DNA of 64,000 nt from Neglectibacter sp. X58 (lineage in GTDB: Bacteria; Bacillota; Clostridia; Oscillospirales; Acutalibacteraceae), in assembly GCF_009936035.1 (NCBI RefSeq), contig NZ_QWEO01000002.1, positions 62,001-126,000 on the forward strand, in the 5' to 3' direction. Shown here in pieces: positions 27,522 through 35,489 of this stretch (positions are counted from its first letter, which is position 1; the number at the start of each line of letters is the position of its first letter). A model generated the notes under the pieces. The model ran no database searches and was not told where the DNA came from. It saw only the letters and a program-made list of their open reading frames with translations. The position numbers and the translations under genes are program-made.

Positions 27522-28379
27522 AATGGCCAGGGCCTGCCTGCCCAAAGCCTCATACGCCTGTTCCGTCTCCCGCTTGCCGTAGGCCACGGCCTTGCCTGCC
27601 ATAGGATCGTTAAAATAATAGCTGGACTCATCCTCCCCCACTAGCAGCAGGCAGTGCAGGGGGTATATCCACTGGAACTCCTCCCCGGTACCCTCTATGG
27701 TAAAAACAATGCCCGGCACAGGCGTTTCCATATCAATGGTGGCCCACACCAGCACAGGCACGCCTTGGCGCAGGCATCTTTGGCACAGTTCCGGCAAAGG
27801 CGTGTCCGTCAGGTTTATGATTGAGAGGGACGTTTCGTCCCTCTCGCGGAGGATATCCTCCGCGGCTTTTTCCACCACTGGCGCATAGCAGCCCCATCCC
27901 TCTTCGCTGTAAGGATTACCCGGGAAAGCTTCCCTGGGATCGCACCCTATATAGCCCCCAGCCCCGTCCGGATGGGGCGCCGCGCCTCTGGGAATGGCTT
28001 CCAGCACTTCTTCCGGGGTCACGTCTACCCCGGCATACTGCAGGGCCATGGTGGCTGTCACTCCCTCGCAGCCAGTGGGGAACCTGCCCCGCTGGTCAAT
28101 AAAAGGCACGTCCAGCAGGACAGATTCCTCCTGCACTGGGGCTGTATACTGCTCCATGGCCCGCCCGGTTTTTCCTAGCTCCCGCCACAGCGAAAAGCCC
28201 AGCACGCCCCACAGGCCGCACAGGGTCAGGCACAGGAACACCGTCCGCCCCAGCTTCTGCTTTTTCCGCCTGGATCCTTTCCGTTTCCTGACCATCCCTA
28301 CGCCCCGGGCCTGCGCAAAGCGGGCGGAAAAACCGCCTTCCCCCACTCTATGCCTGTTTCTTGCCGCCGCGTTTTTCAT
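27513..28379 (-). CDS. Membrane-anchored C39-like cysteine peptidase
   Basis: The 288-residue product has a basic cytoplasmic N-terminus (RKRKGSRRKKQK), one membrane helix (about 46-66), then an external papain-like domain. That domain has catalytic C104 (PTGCEGVTATM), H242 (YPLHCLLLVGED) and D258 (YFNDPM). It matches the C39_2 peptidase family; the role may be cell-wall or protein processing. The ATG at 28379 follows the shared leader. The last residues (IYS) and the TAA stop are read from the end of a family A repeat, so the native C-terminus may have been altered by insertion. Confidence 0.83.
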   Translation of the reverse strand: MKNAAARNRHRVGEGGFSARFAQARGVGMVRKRKGSRRKKQKLGRTVFLCLTLCGLWGVLGFSLWRELGKTGRAMEQYTAPVQEESVLLDVPFIDQRGRFPTGCEGVTATMALQYAGVDVTPEEVLEAIPRGAAPHPDGAGGYIGCDPREAFPGNPYSEEGWGCYAPVVEKAAEDILRERDETSLSIINLTDTPLPELCQRCLRQGVPVLVWATIDMETPVPGIVFTIEGTGEEFQWIYPLHCLLLVGEDESSYYFNDPMAGKAVAYGKRETEQAYEALGRQALAIYS

Positions 28380-28455
28380 ACCAGTCTCCATATGATGCAG
28401 GATTTGCAGAAAAAAAGCCAAATATCAGCCTTTTGTGCCCTGCATCGTTCCTTTC
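28380..28455 (-). promoter_or_regulatory. Shared hairpin leader, copy before the C39 peptidase
   Basis: It begins GAAAGGAACGATGCAGG. The outer stem GATGCAGG / CCTGCATC is a perfect 8 bp. The inner arm AAAAGGC pairs with GGCTTTTT. It ends ATATGGAGACTGGT before the ATG. Confidence 0.75.
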
Positions 28456-28473
28456 TCTGTTTTTTCATACTAA

Positions 28474-28512
28474 CAGCCGCCTCTGTCTATACAGATTAGA
28501 CGGAGGCGGCTT
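28474..28512. repeat. Strong inverted repeat between two minus-strand genes
   Basis: AGCCGCCTCTGTCTA pairs with TAGACGGAGGCGGCT (one mismatch). There is a U-rich TTCCTTTT only on the plus side. It may terminate the upstream 286-residue gene inefficiently. The rest of the 28456-28628 gap shows no gene. Confidence 0.6.
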
Positions 28513-28628
28513 CCTTTTGGTAACAGGGATAGTATAAAAATCACAAAAATGGACAGAGATGGCAATTCGTTTACAAAGCAGCGTTTTTTACCTCCTCAAC
28601 ACCCTTCATTTTTTATTCATATTCCAAC

Positions 28629-29489
28629 CTACACGGGGAACAAATCAATAAGCTTCCATCCCAAAGCCAGGCTCACAAGGTTTGCCAGGAGGCTGTACAG
28701 GGCGGTAACCCACCGCTTTTTCTCCTTGATAAACACGCAGAGCAAAAGCAGCTCTCCCAGGAAAACCACTGGCTCCACAAAGAGCAGCAGTACGGCAAGC
28801 CCATTATAAGGGCCTGCACCCTGGCCCATGAGTATGGCATTTAAAAAAGCCTGGGACAGCAGGTTTGTTACAAAAAAGGTTATCCAGCTATCCTTTTCCC
28901 GGTAGCCAAACCAGCAGAACACCAGCCCTTCCAGCAGCAGGGTCGCCCCCACCCGCAGGGCGATTTTCAGGAGGATCCACCAAAAGGGCCGTTCCCCCGG
29001 CAGCAGGGCGCCCTTTTCCAGATCCAGCGTTTGCAGCCGGGCGTAAGGGGCATAGTGATCGGTTGGCGGGTTCGCAAGGGGTACTTCCAGACTCACCCCT
29101 TCCCCCCGGGCCAGAAGGGAAACCTCCACCTCCGGCCCCATGTGGTACCAGTTTTCCAGCACCCAGGGGGTGAGGGTGTCGTACCACTGGTAGTACCTGG
29201 CCCCGGGCCGCTTCACCAGTTCCAATTCTTCCTCCCGCAGGGTTTTTCCATCTGTAACCCGCACAGCCATTTTCAAATCTGCCGGCCCGCCCCGCACCAG
29301 GATGGTTAAACTGGGCGGCTCCGCGGAATTGGCTAAGGCCCCTACAGGCAGAACCAACATGAACAGCCCTGCCAAAAGGCCCGCCCACAGCTTTTTGAAC
29401 TGCCTTGAAACACAACAGAACCCCTGCAAAAAGCGGCAAAAAAGCCGCCTATTATACCTGGTTCCACTTTTTTCTTCCGAATTTTTCAC
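28629..29489 (-). CDS. Membrane protein of unknown function, 286 aa
   Basis: I do not recognise the family. The GTG start at 29489 follows GGGGAGGAAG. A hydrophobic segment at about 37-53 (LWAGLLAGLFMLVLPVGALA) looks like a signal peptide or anchor. It is followed by about 115 residues of probable extracytoplasmic beta-rich sequence (LTILVRGGPADLKMAV..., WYDTLTPWVLENWY), then four hydrophobic helices from residue 165 on. The start overlaps the stop of the upstream phosphatase gene by 4 bp, showing coupling. Its position between a phosphatase and a surface peptidase suggests an envelope function. Confidence 0.7.
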   Translation of the reverse strand: MKNSEEKSGTRYNRRLFCRFLQGFCCVSRQFKKLWAGLLAGLFMLVLPVGALANSAEPPSLTILVRGGPADLKMAVRVTDGKTLREEELELVKRPGARYYQWYDTLTPWVLENWYHMGPEVEVSLLARGEGVSLEVPLANPPTDHYAPYARLQTLDLEKGALLPGERPFWWILLKIALRVGATLLLEGLVFCWFGYREKDSWITFFVTNLLSQAFLNAILMGQGAGPYNGLAVLLLFVEPVVFLGELLLLCVFIKEKKRWVTALYSLLANLVSLALGWKLIDLFPV

Positions 29490-30073
29490 ACTGGCTTCCT
29501 CCCCATTTCCTCCGGCAGTTCATTATAAGAGAGAATTTGCCAACCTTCCCCTTCCCGCCGCAATACACTGACACAGGTGTTTTTCAGCACGGTTTTCCCT
29601 GTGCCGATGGCATGCCCTGAAAGCAGTGCCAGCAAAGCGTTTATCCATGCGCCATGGGACACCAGCAAGGCCCGTCCCTCCTCCCCAGCGGCATCCGCGC
29701 AGCGGTTCAGCGCCGACAGCGCCCGTTGGGCCAGGGATTCCCAAGGCTCCATCCCGTCCGGCCGGCCTGTGGCGGCCAAGGCCTCCCGCTGCGGCAGGGT
29801 AAGTCCGGAAAGGGCGCCGTAATCCCGTTCCAGCAGCCCAGTATCCTGTGACACGGGGCACGCCTGGAATTGGGCAATTTTCTCCGCCGTTTCCCGCGCC
29901 CGGGACAGCGGGCTTGTAAATATCTCCTGGAACCGCGTTTTTTCCAGCTCCCTGCCGCAGGCCAGGGCTTGGGCGCGTCCCTTTTCATTTAAAGGGATAT
30001 CCTCCTGCCCCTGCAAGCGGCCCTGCTTGTTCCAGTCTGTCTCGCCGTGGCGCACCACATACACCTCTGTCAT
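29486..30073 (-). CDS. Histidine phosphatase (phosphoglycerate-mutase-like)
   Basis: The 195-residue product has the RHG signature VVRHGETDWN at residues 6-15, the conserved Arg in SPLSRARETA, the acidic ERDYG, and the second catalytic His in LLVSHGAWI. This branch includes cobalamin phosphatase CobC-like enzymes and general phosphomonoesterases; no cobalamin genes are nearby, so the substrate is open. The ATG at 30073 follows AAGGAG. It is coupled to the membrane-protein gene behind it and lies after the M23 hydrolase gene on the same strand. Confidence 0.88.
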   Translation of the reverse strand: MTEVYVVRHGETDWNKQGRLQGQEDIPLNEKGRAQALACGRELEKTRFQEIFTSPLSRARETAEKIAQFQACPVSQDTGLLERDYGALSGLTLPQREALAATGRPDGMEPWESLAQRALSALNRCADAAGEEGRALLVSHGAWINALLALLSGHAIGTGKTVLKNTCVSVLRREGEGWQILSYNELPEEMGRKPV

Positions 30074-30154
30074 CCCTAACCCCACTCCTTCAAAGTTTAT
30101 ATATCCATACACAAAAAGACGCCCCCGGGGAGCGCCTTTCGCTTTCTAAAATTT

Positions 30155-31393
30155 TTACAGGAATGCCATGGGATCCACCCGGGTGCCGTTCTGGTACACC
30201 TCAAAGTGCAGGTGCGGCCCGGTTACGTTGCCCGTGGCCCCCTCATAGCCCACAATCTGCCCGGCAGAGACTGTCTGCCCCTTGCTCACCGCCACGCTGC
30301 TCAGATGGGCATAGCGGGTGGTGTAGGTGCCGTTGTGGTAAATGAGCACGTAATAGCCCCAGGACATGCCCCAGGAATCGCCGCTGTTGGCCTCAATGAC
30401 GGTGCCGGACTCTGCTGCCACCACAGCTGTGCCGTAAGGCCCGGCAATGTCCAGGCCCTTGTGGCCGGGATAGCCGTTATAGCCTGCGGATATGTAGGAC
30501 ACGCCGGGCAGGGGCCAGATGGGGTTGAATCCTTCCACCCCGCCGCCTCCGGTGGGATAGCTGACGCTGCCGCCACCGCCACTTCCGCCGTTATTATTGT
30601 TGCCAGCCGCAGCGGCTTCCTCCTGCAGGCGTTTCTGCTCTTCCTCATATTTGCGCTGGGCCTCTATCAGCGCGGCAATTTCCGCCTCGTTGGCGTCCAG
30701 TTCTTCCTGGTTGCGCTGGAGGGTGTTCTGGGTGGCTGCCTGCGCCCCCTGCAGATCCGCAATGGCCTGGGCGTTTTCCTCATACAGCCCGTCCAGCTCT
30801 TCTTGCTTCTGCTCCAGCTCTTTTTTCAGCTCCGCCACCTTGGCCTTTTTTTCCTCGCACTCCGTGCGCTCGCCCTCTGTGGCTTCCATATATGCGGTGA
30901 TTTTATCCACCAGTTCTTTGTCCCGGCGGCTCATGGCGCTTATCAGTTCAGACCGGGCCGTGAAATCGCTGAGGCTGGTGGAATCCAGCAAAATCTGCAG
31001 GGTGCTTACAGAGCCTGCCTGATACAGGGCCACCACCCTGTCCCGGAAGGCCTGGATGGTATCCCCCATCTCCTCCTCAGACTTGTCCAGCTTCATGGTA
31101 AGCTCTTTGATGCTCAGGTTTAGATCGTCAATATCCTGTATGGCGGCATCAATCTGCCCCTCCACCACGTCAATCTGCTTTTGCAGGGTCTGCTGGTATT
31201 CCTGCTTCTGGGCCTCGTCGTCCCGAAGCTGCTCCAGTTGGGCCTGCAGGCTGTCCCGCTCTGCTTGCAGCTCTGTCTGGGCCGCCTCAATCTCCGCAAT
31301 GGTACGGGCCGCAGCGTTCAGGGGCACTACGGCAGCCATGCACAGGGCCAGCAGTCCGGCGCACAGGCGCTTTTGAAACTTGCGTCTCATCAT
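30155..31393 (-). CDS. Secreted M23 peptidoglycan hydrolase with coiled coil (EnvC-like)
   Basis: The 412-residue product has a signal peptide ending near residue 28 (NAAA). Two long coiled-coil stretches follow (about 30-115 and 165-260), then a Gly/Asn linker, then a LytM/M23 domain. That domain carries the zinc motifs GHKGLDI and GPHLHFEV plus RYAHLS. All metal ligands are present, so it may be an active endopeptidase rather than only an activator. The ATG at 31393 follows AGAAAGGAAG. A GTTACA/TGTAAC dyad lies over its predicted transcription start. Confidence 0.92.
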   Translation of the reverse strand: MMRRKFQKRLCAGLLALCMAAVVPLNAAARTIAEIEAAQTELQAERDSLQAQLEQLRDDEAQKQEYQQTLQKQIDVVEGQIDAAIQDIDDLNLSIKELTMKLDKSEEEMGDTIQAFRDRVVALYQAGSVSTLQILLDSTSLSDFTARSELISAMSRRDKELVDKITAYMEATEGERTECEEKKAKVAELKKELEQKQEELDGLYEENAQAIADLQGAQAATQNTLQRNQEELDANEAEIAALIEAQRKYEEEQKRLQEEAAAAGNNNNGGSGGGGSVSYPTGGGGVEGFNPIWPLPGVSYISAGYNGYPGHKGLDIAGPYGTAVVAAESGTVIEANSGDSWGMSWGYYVLIYHNGTYTTRYAHLSSVAVSKGQTVSAGQIVGYEGATGNVTGPHLHFEVYQNGTRVDPMAFL

Positions 31394-31488
31394 GTATCGA
31401 CTTCCTTTCTGCGGGCAGGAACGAAAATGCCTTCAAAAACGCGTTTTTGCAGGCTTTCTGCCCTATTGCAGGTTTGAAACCAGCAATA

Positions 31489-31513
31489 GTTACATGTTTG
31501 TAACCATAGTATA
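31489..31513 (-). promoter_or_regulatory. -10 element and dyad before the M23 hydrolase gene
   Basis: On the minus strand TATACT (31513-31508) is followed by GTTACA-AACA-TGTAAC (31504-31489), a perfect 6-bp dyad at the expected transcription start. No clear -35 is seen. The dyad could be an operator for an unidentified regulator. The remaining 31394-31682 gap shows no gene. Confidence 0.45.
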
Positions 31514-31682
31514 CCTCTTTTTCCAGAAGATATTTTTCTAAAAAGGAATTATCCTGTAAATAAACTTTGAAATTGGGATATCCCTAGGGGTTTCCTACCA
31601 GATATGGTTGTTTTTGGTAAAACCTCCGGCATTTTTCTGGGGTTTTCTCCGCCATCCTGTCAGATTTACCGGAAAAAGGAAG

Positions 31683-31997
31683 TCAGCGCCTGACCACGCT
31701 GCGGCGGTAGCGGCGGTGTGGCGGGGGGGTGTAGGGGGATTTTGGCAGTTTCTGGGGCCTTTTGGGGGCGCAGGCAATGGGCACCAGCCTGCGGGGCTTC
31801 TTGGGCCGGGAAGCAAGCCTGACAGCCAGGACTACCCCTAAAAAGCCCAGCCCCACCAGCCCCCAGCCCCATATGCCCACCAGCCTGGGCCAGAGGGCGT
31901 CCCCATGGAGGGGGGCGGCGTTCATGCCCAATGCCCATAAAAGCCCGAAAGCAATAGCCACCATGGCTGCCCACAGCCGGGGAAACAGGCTTTTCAT
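31683..31997 (-). CDS. Small membrane protein, 104 aa, unknown
   Basis: The ATG at 31997 follows AAGGAGGCGG. There are two hydrophobic helices (about 8-24 and 38-58) and then a strongly basic, Pro-rich tail (RPKKPRRLVPIACAPKRPQK... ending RRYRRSVVRR). The sequence is unfamiliar. It is the last gene after spoIIP and a 96-residue membrane protein on the same strand with 34 nt spacing, so it may be expressed with spoIIP during sporulation. Confidence 0.65.
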   Translation of the reverse strand: MKSLFPRLWAAMVAIAFGLLWALGMNAAPLHGDALWPRLVGIWGWGLVGLGFLGVVLAVRLASRPKKPRRLVPIACAPKRPQKLPKSPYTPPPHRRYRRSVVRR

Positions 31998-32031
31998 GGG
32001 GCCGCCTCCTTTCCGGCAGGCCTGCTTGGCC

Positions 32032-32322
32032 CTATTTGTGGGGCAGGCAGCCGAAATCGCACAGGAAATCCATGGCCTCCTTGATTTTTGTTGCGTCCCA
32101 GCTCTCTTCCACCCCAAAGGCCTTTAGCCGGAGCTGGGGCGGGTTTGACTGCCTGTCCAGGGAAACAGGGGGCGTGCTGTCCCCAAAGCTCAGCTTGCGC
32201 CCCTGATAGTCCACCACCACCAACCCTGCCAATGTCACAAACACAAAAAGCCCTATCCCCATCCCAAACCAGAAGGCGCGCCGTTCCTCCCGCCTGTTCC
32301 TGACTGTTTTTCTTTTTCCCAC
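32032..32322 (-). CDS. Small single-helix membrane protein, 96 aa, unknown
   Basis: The GTG start at 32322 follows AAAGGCGGG. The N-terminus is basic (KRKTVRNRREERR), with one hydrophobic helix at about 17-38. The external part of about 55 residues has two late cysteines (FLCDFGC). It lies 76 nt after spoIIP and before another small membrane-protein gene. The family is not recognised. Confidence 0.65.
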   Translation of the reverse strand: MGKRKTVRNRREERRAFWFGMGIGLFVFVTLAGLVVVDYQGRKLSFGDSTPPVSLDRQSNPPQLRLKAFGVEESWDATKIKEAMDFLCDFGCLPHK

Positions 32323-32398
32323 ACGCCAGCCCGCCTTTCGTTTTTCTTTATCGTTCCCTGGGCCGCGCCTTCTATTCCCGGCATTTTTTGCCAGCTTT

Positions 32399-33475
32399 TC
32401 ATTGTCCCGGCAGCAGGGTTTCCCCCAGGATTTCCCCCAGAAGGCTGCCGGTGTACCGGGCCTCGCTGACAGTGCTCACCTCTGTGCCCACCTCAATGAG
32501 CAGGGAGCCTTTCGTGGCGTTCATGTTATACTTGCTGTTGGAAAAATTTAAGGGCCGGGCCAGTTCCGGGTAGAGCCGGGCGGCGGTCTGCTGCACCCGC
32601 AGGGCCAAGCGGAGGTTATCCCGCCAGTCGGGGAAGTCCCCCCAGCCGCCGTCGGCGTCGCAGCCGGCCAGCACCATGAACTGGGCGGCTTTCCTGCCGT
32701 TTATCTCTGCGGTAGGCTTGTATTTAACGCCCTCCTGGGTGGTCATGGAATCCCGGTGCAGGTCGATGGTCACCTGGATGGTGGGGTATTGGGAAAGGTT
32801 TTTCTGCAGGACTTCCCAGGAACGGGCATAGGAACCGTTGAAAAGGGTATCGTTCACCGAGGTATCATGCACCACCCCGATGCCCCTGGCCTCCAGGGCC
32901 TTTTTCAGCTCCTCTCCCACTGCCACCACGCTCATGTCCTGGTTCTGGGTGCGGTTTTCCATATCTGTATAGTAAAAGCCCTGGTGGCTTTTCACATAGG
33001 CTTCCGAGGTGTGGGTGTGGTACAGCAACACCTCCACGCTGCCGTCCCCCTTTAAGTGTACCGCCGGATCCTCCAGAAGCTCTGCAGCCAGATCTGTGCC
33101 CGACTCTGTGGTGTCCTTTACAAAGAAATTATCCACCTGCTGCCCGCCCTCTATGTGGATCTCCTCCACCTTCCCGGTGTTCCGCCCCGGCTCCGGGGTG
33201 GCGCTTGCGCCGGGGAGCAGGTCGCTGTGGAAGGGCACCACGCCGTCATCCGGCAGGAAAGGCTCCGGCTCGTCTGTCAGCGTGGCGTCCTGCTGCCGGG
33301 GGGCTTCCGACGGCGGGGAAGAGGCAGGAGCCGCCTGCATCCCTGCCGCAAAGAGCAGGGCATCCCCTCCCTGCTCTTTGGCCCACTGCTGCACATATCC
33401 CGCCGCGCACCACAGGCACACAGCGGCAGAAGCCACCACCATCAGGTTTTTTAAAAATTTCCCCAGCCTATGCAT
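32399..33475 (-). CDS. spoIIP: Stage II sporulation protein P
   Basis: SpoIIP is the amidase/endopeptidase of the SpoIIDMP engulfment machine in the mother-cell membrane. The 358-residue product has an N-terminal membrane helix (about 9-28), a Pro/Glu-rich linker, and the SpoIIP domain with VEVLLYHTHTSEAY (zinc-binding His), TIDLHRDS, and GSLLIEVGTEVST (conserved Glu). The ATG at 33475 follows GGGTGAG. It is probably under a mother-cell sigma factor, but I could not place a promoter with confidence. Two small membrane-protein genes follow. Confidence 0.95.
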   Translation of the reverse strand: MHRLGKFLKNLMVVASAAVCLWCAAGYVQQWAKEQGGDALLFAAGMQAAPASSPPSEAPRQQDATLTDEPEPFLPDDGVVPFHSDLLPGASATPEPGRNTGKVEEIHIEGGQQVDNFFVKDTTESGTDLAAELLEDPAVHLKGDGSVEVLLYHTHTSEAYVKSHQGFYYTDMENRTQNQDMSVVAVGEELKKALEARGIGVVHDTSVNDTLFNGSYARSWEVLQKNLSQYPTIQVTIDLHRDSMTTQEGVKYKPTAEINGRKAAQFMVLAGCDADGGWGDFPDWRDNLRLALRVQQTAARLYPELARPLNFSNSKYNMNATKGSLLIEVGTEVSTVSEARYTGSLLGEILGETLLPGQ

Positions 33476-33535
33476 ACGCTCACCCTGCGCTTGCTGCGCA
33501 GCCCTTTCTAAAAAATCTAGTATTCCCGTAAAGAA

Positions 33536-33722
33536 AACCAGCCTTCGGCGGTTTAGGGGCTTTGAGTCTCGCCTCCCGGTTCGGTCGGTTGCTAGATGCG
33601 CCCCACCGGGGCGCAGCAGCCCCTAAAAACCCTGAAGCAACGCTAACGTGCAGCGTTTGCGTTTGCCCACACTTTGAAGAAGGCGGTGCATTCCTTACAT
33701 GAATGCAACAAACTTTTGTGTT
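33536..33722. repeat. Composite intergenic repeat with GC-rich core motif
   Basis: The blocks GGCGGTTTAGGGGCTTTG and CCCCTAAAAACCC are arranged as at 115-245. Here a segment carrying the core motif (33566-33588) is inserted between the two arms. AAACTTTTGTGTTTC closes both copies. The insertion point shows that the core is a separable module. No gene is evident from 33476 to 34014. Confidence 0.6.
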
Positions 33723-33898
33723 TCTCCATTTCTTAACACTCTCTTTCGGCATCCCCGAAGAATATACCCTCCGTAAAACCGCCGCATGGTACGGGATAGG
33801 CCCCCAAAAGAAGAAAGCATCCGCCTTTTACGCCTGGTACCGTTTATTCCTCCATATTCTTCCGCACGCCCCGCCACAAAAAGTTTACAAAAAAACCC

Positions 33899-33927
33899 TT
33901 GTGAAGCTGGCGGCGCTTTAGTATAAT
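33899..33927 (+). promoter_or_regulatory. Promoter of citrate synthase
   Basis: TTGTGA (33899-33904) and a perfect TATAAT (33922-33927) are 17 bp apart, about 80 nt before the start codon. Confidence 0.75.
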
Positions 33928-34014
33928 AAATCTTGAAATACTTTATGTGAAAAGGCATAAATTAAGGAAAACACCAGTACACCACTCGGACAAAACCATG
34001 AAAGGAGAGATCGA

Positions 34015-35358
34015 ATGTCTATTTATTCGGAAATCAAACAGGAAGTGCGGGAACTTTCCAAGCTGTGCGTGGAAAACAGCCGGATAGACCCGGAACTGTA
34101 TCAGAAGTATGACGTGAAACGCGGCCTGCGCGACTTAAACGGCAAAGGCGTGCTTACAGGCCTTACAAACATTTCGGAAATTGTGGCAAGCAAAACTGTG
34201 GACGGCAAAAGCATCCCCTGCGAGGGGAAGCTGTATTACCGGGGGTACGACGTGGAGGAGCTAATCCGCAGCCAGCCCAAGGGGGAGCATTTCGGCTATG
34301 AACGCATTGCTTACCTGCTGCTTTTCGGGAACCTGCCCCAGGAGGAGGACTTCAAAAAGTTCTGCGGCCTTTTGTCCTTTTACCGCACCCTGCCCACCAG
34401 CTTTGTACGGGACATCATTATGAAAGCCCCCAGCAGCGACATGATGAACACGTTGGCCCGCAGCGTGCTCACCCTATATTCTTATGACGAAACAGCGGAA
34501 GATATTTCTGTGGAGAACGTTTTGCGCCAGTGCATGCAGCTTATCGCCCTGTTCCCCCTGCTGTCTGTATATGGCTATCAGGCCTACCGCCATTATCACG
34601 ACGGCCAGAGCCTGTTCATCCACCAGCCCGACCCCGCGCTTTCCACAGCGGAAAACATCCTGCGCATCCTGCGGCCCGACTGCCAGTATACCGCCCTGGA
34701 AGCCAAGGTGCTGGACATTGCCCTTATCCTCCACGCGGATCATGGCGGCGGCAACAACTCCACCTTTACCACCCACGTGGTCACCTCCTCCGGCACAGAC
34801 ACCTACTCTGCCATTGCCGCTGCCTTAGGCTCCCTGAAAGGCCCCCGCCATGGCGGCGCCAACATCAAGGTGGTGCAGATGTTTGAGGATATCAAATCCC
34901 ATGTGCGGGACTGGGGGGACGATGAGGAGATTACAGCCTACCTCCAGAAGCTGCTGCACAAGGAAGCTTTTGACCGCTCCGGCCTTATTTACGGCATGGG
35001 CCACGCGGTATATTCCATGTCCGACCCCCGGGCCAAGACCATGGCCGCCTTTGTGGAGGGGCTTTCGGCGGAAAAGGGCCGCACAGAGGAATATAAGCTT
35101 TACACCAGCGTGGAGCGCTTGGCAGTGGAGCTGATTGCCAAAGAGCGCAAGATCTACAAAGGCGTGTCGGCAAACGTGGACTTTTACAGTGGCTTTATTT
35201 ACAGCATGCTGGATCTGCCCATGGAGCTTTACACCCCCATTTTCGCCATCTCCCGCATTGCCGGCTGGAGCGCCCACCGCATTGAGGAGCTGATTGGCGG
35301 CGGCAAGATTATCCGCCCGGCCTACATGGCGGTGCAGCCCCGCCGCCCGCTGCCGTAA
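34015..35358 (+). CDS. gltA: Citrate synthase
   Basis: The enzyme condenses acetyl-CoA and oxaloacetate (or propionyl-CoA in methylcitrate homologues). The 447-residue product has LYYRGYDVEELI, the active-site His region ILHADHGGGNNSTFT, GPRHGGANIKVVQ, and a late GVSANVDFYSGFIY carrying the catalytic Asp. An N-terminal extension of about 50 residues is typical of this Clostridial branch. The ATG at 34015 follows AAAGGAGAG. It is monocistronic with its own promoter and a strong terminator. Its role is probably glutamate biosynthesis, since no other TCA genes are nearby. Confidence 0.95.
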   Translation: MSIYSEIKQEVRELSKLCVENSRIDPELYQKYDVKRGLRDLNGKGVLTGLTNISEIVASKTVDGKSIPCEGKLYYRGYDVEELIRSQPKGEHFGYERIAYLLLFGNLPQEEDFKKFCGLLSFYRTLPTSFVRDIIMKAPSSDMMNTLARSVLTLYSYDETAEDISVENVLRQCMQLIALFPLLSVYGYQAYRHYHDGQSLFIHQPDPALSTAENILRILRPDCQYTALEAKVLDIALILHADHGGGNNSTFTTHVVTSSGTDTYSAIAAALGSLKGPRHGGANIKVVQMFEDIKSHVRDWGDDEEITAYLQKLLHKEAFDRSGLIYGMGHAVYSMSDPRAKTMAAFVEGLSAEKGRTEEYKLYTSVERLAVELIAKERKIYKGVSANVDFYSGFIYSMLDLPMELYTPIFAISRIAGWSAHRIEELIGGGKIIRPAYMAVQPRRPLP

Positions 35359-35422
35359 AAAAGAGCGCCCGGGCACTCCATATAAGGCTTGGAAGGGCCT
35401 GCCCTTCCGCCTGCCTGCTTCT

Positions 35423-35463
35423 AAAAAAGCCCAGGGCCGGGAAATCCCGGCCCTGGGCTTTTT
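35423..35463. terminator. Strong bidirectional terminator
   Basis: AAAGCCCAGGGCCGGGA pairs perfectly with TCCCGGCCCTGGGCTTT around an A-rich centre. There is an A-run before and a T-run after. It separates convergent gltA and the lipoprotein gene. Confidence 0.92.
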
Positions 35464-35489
35464 ACTATATAGCCAAAGCGTATTTTCTT

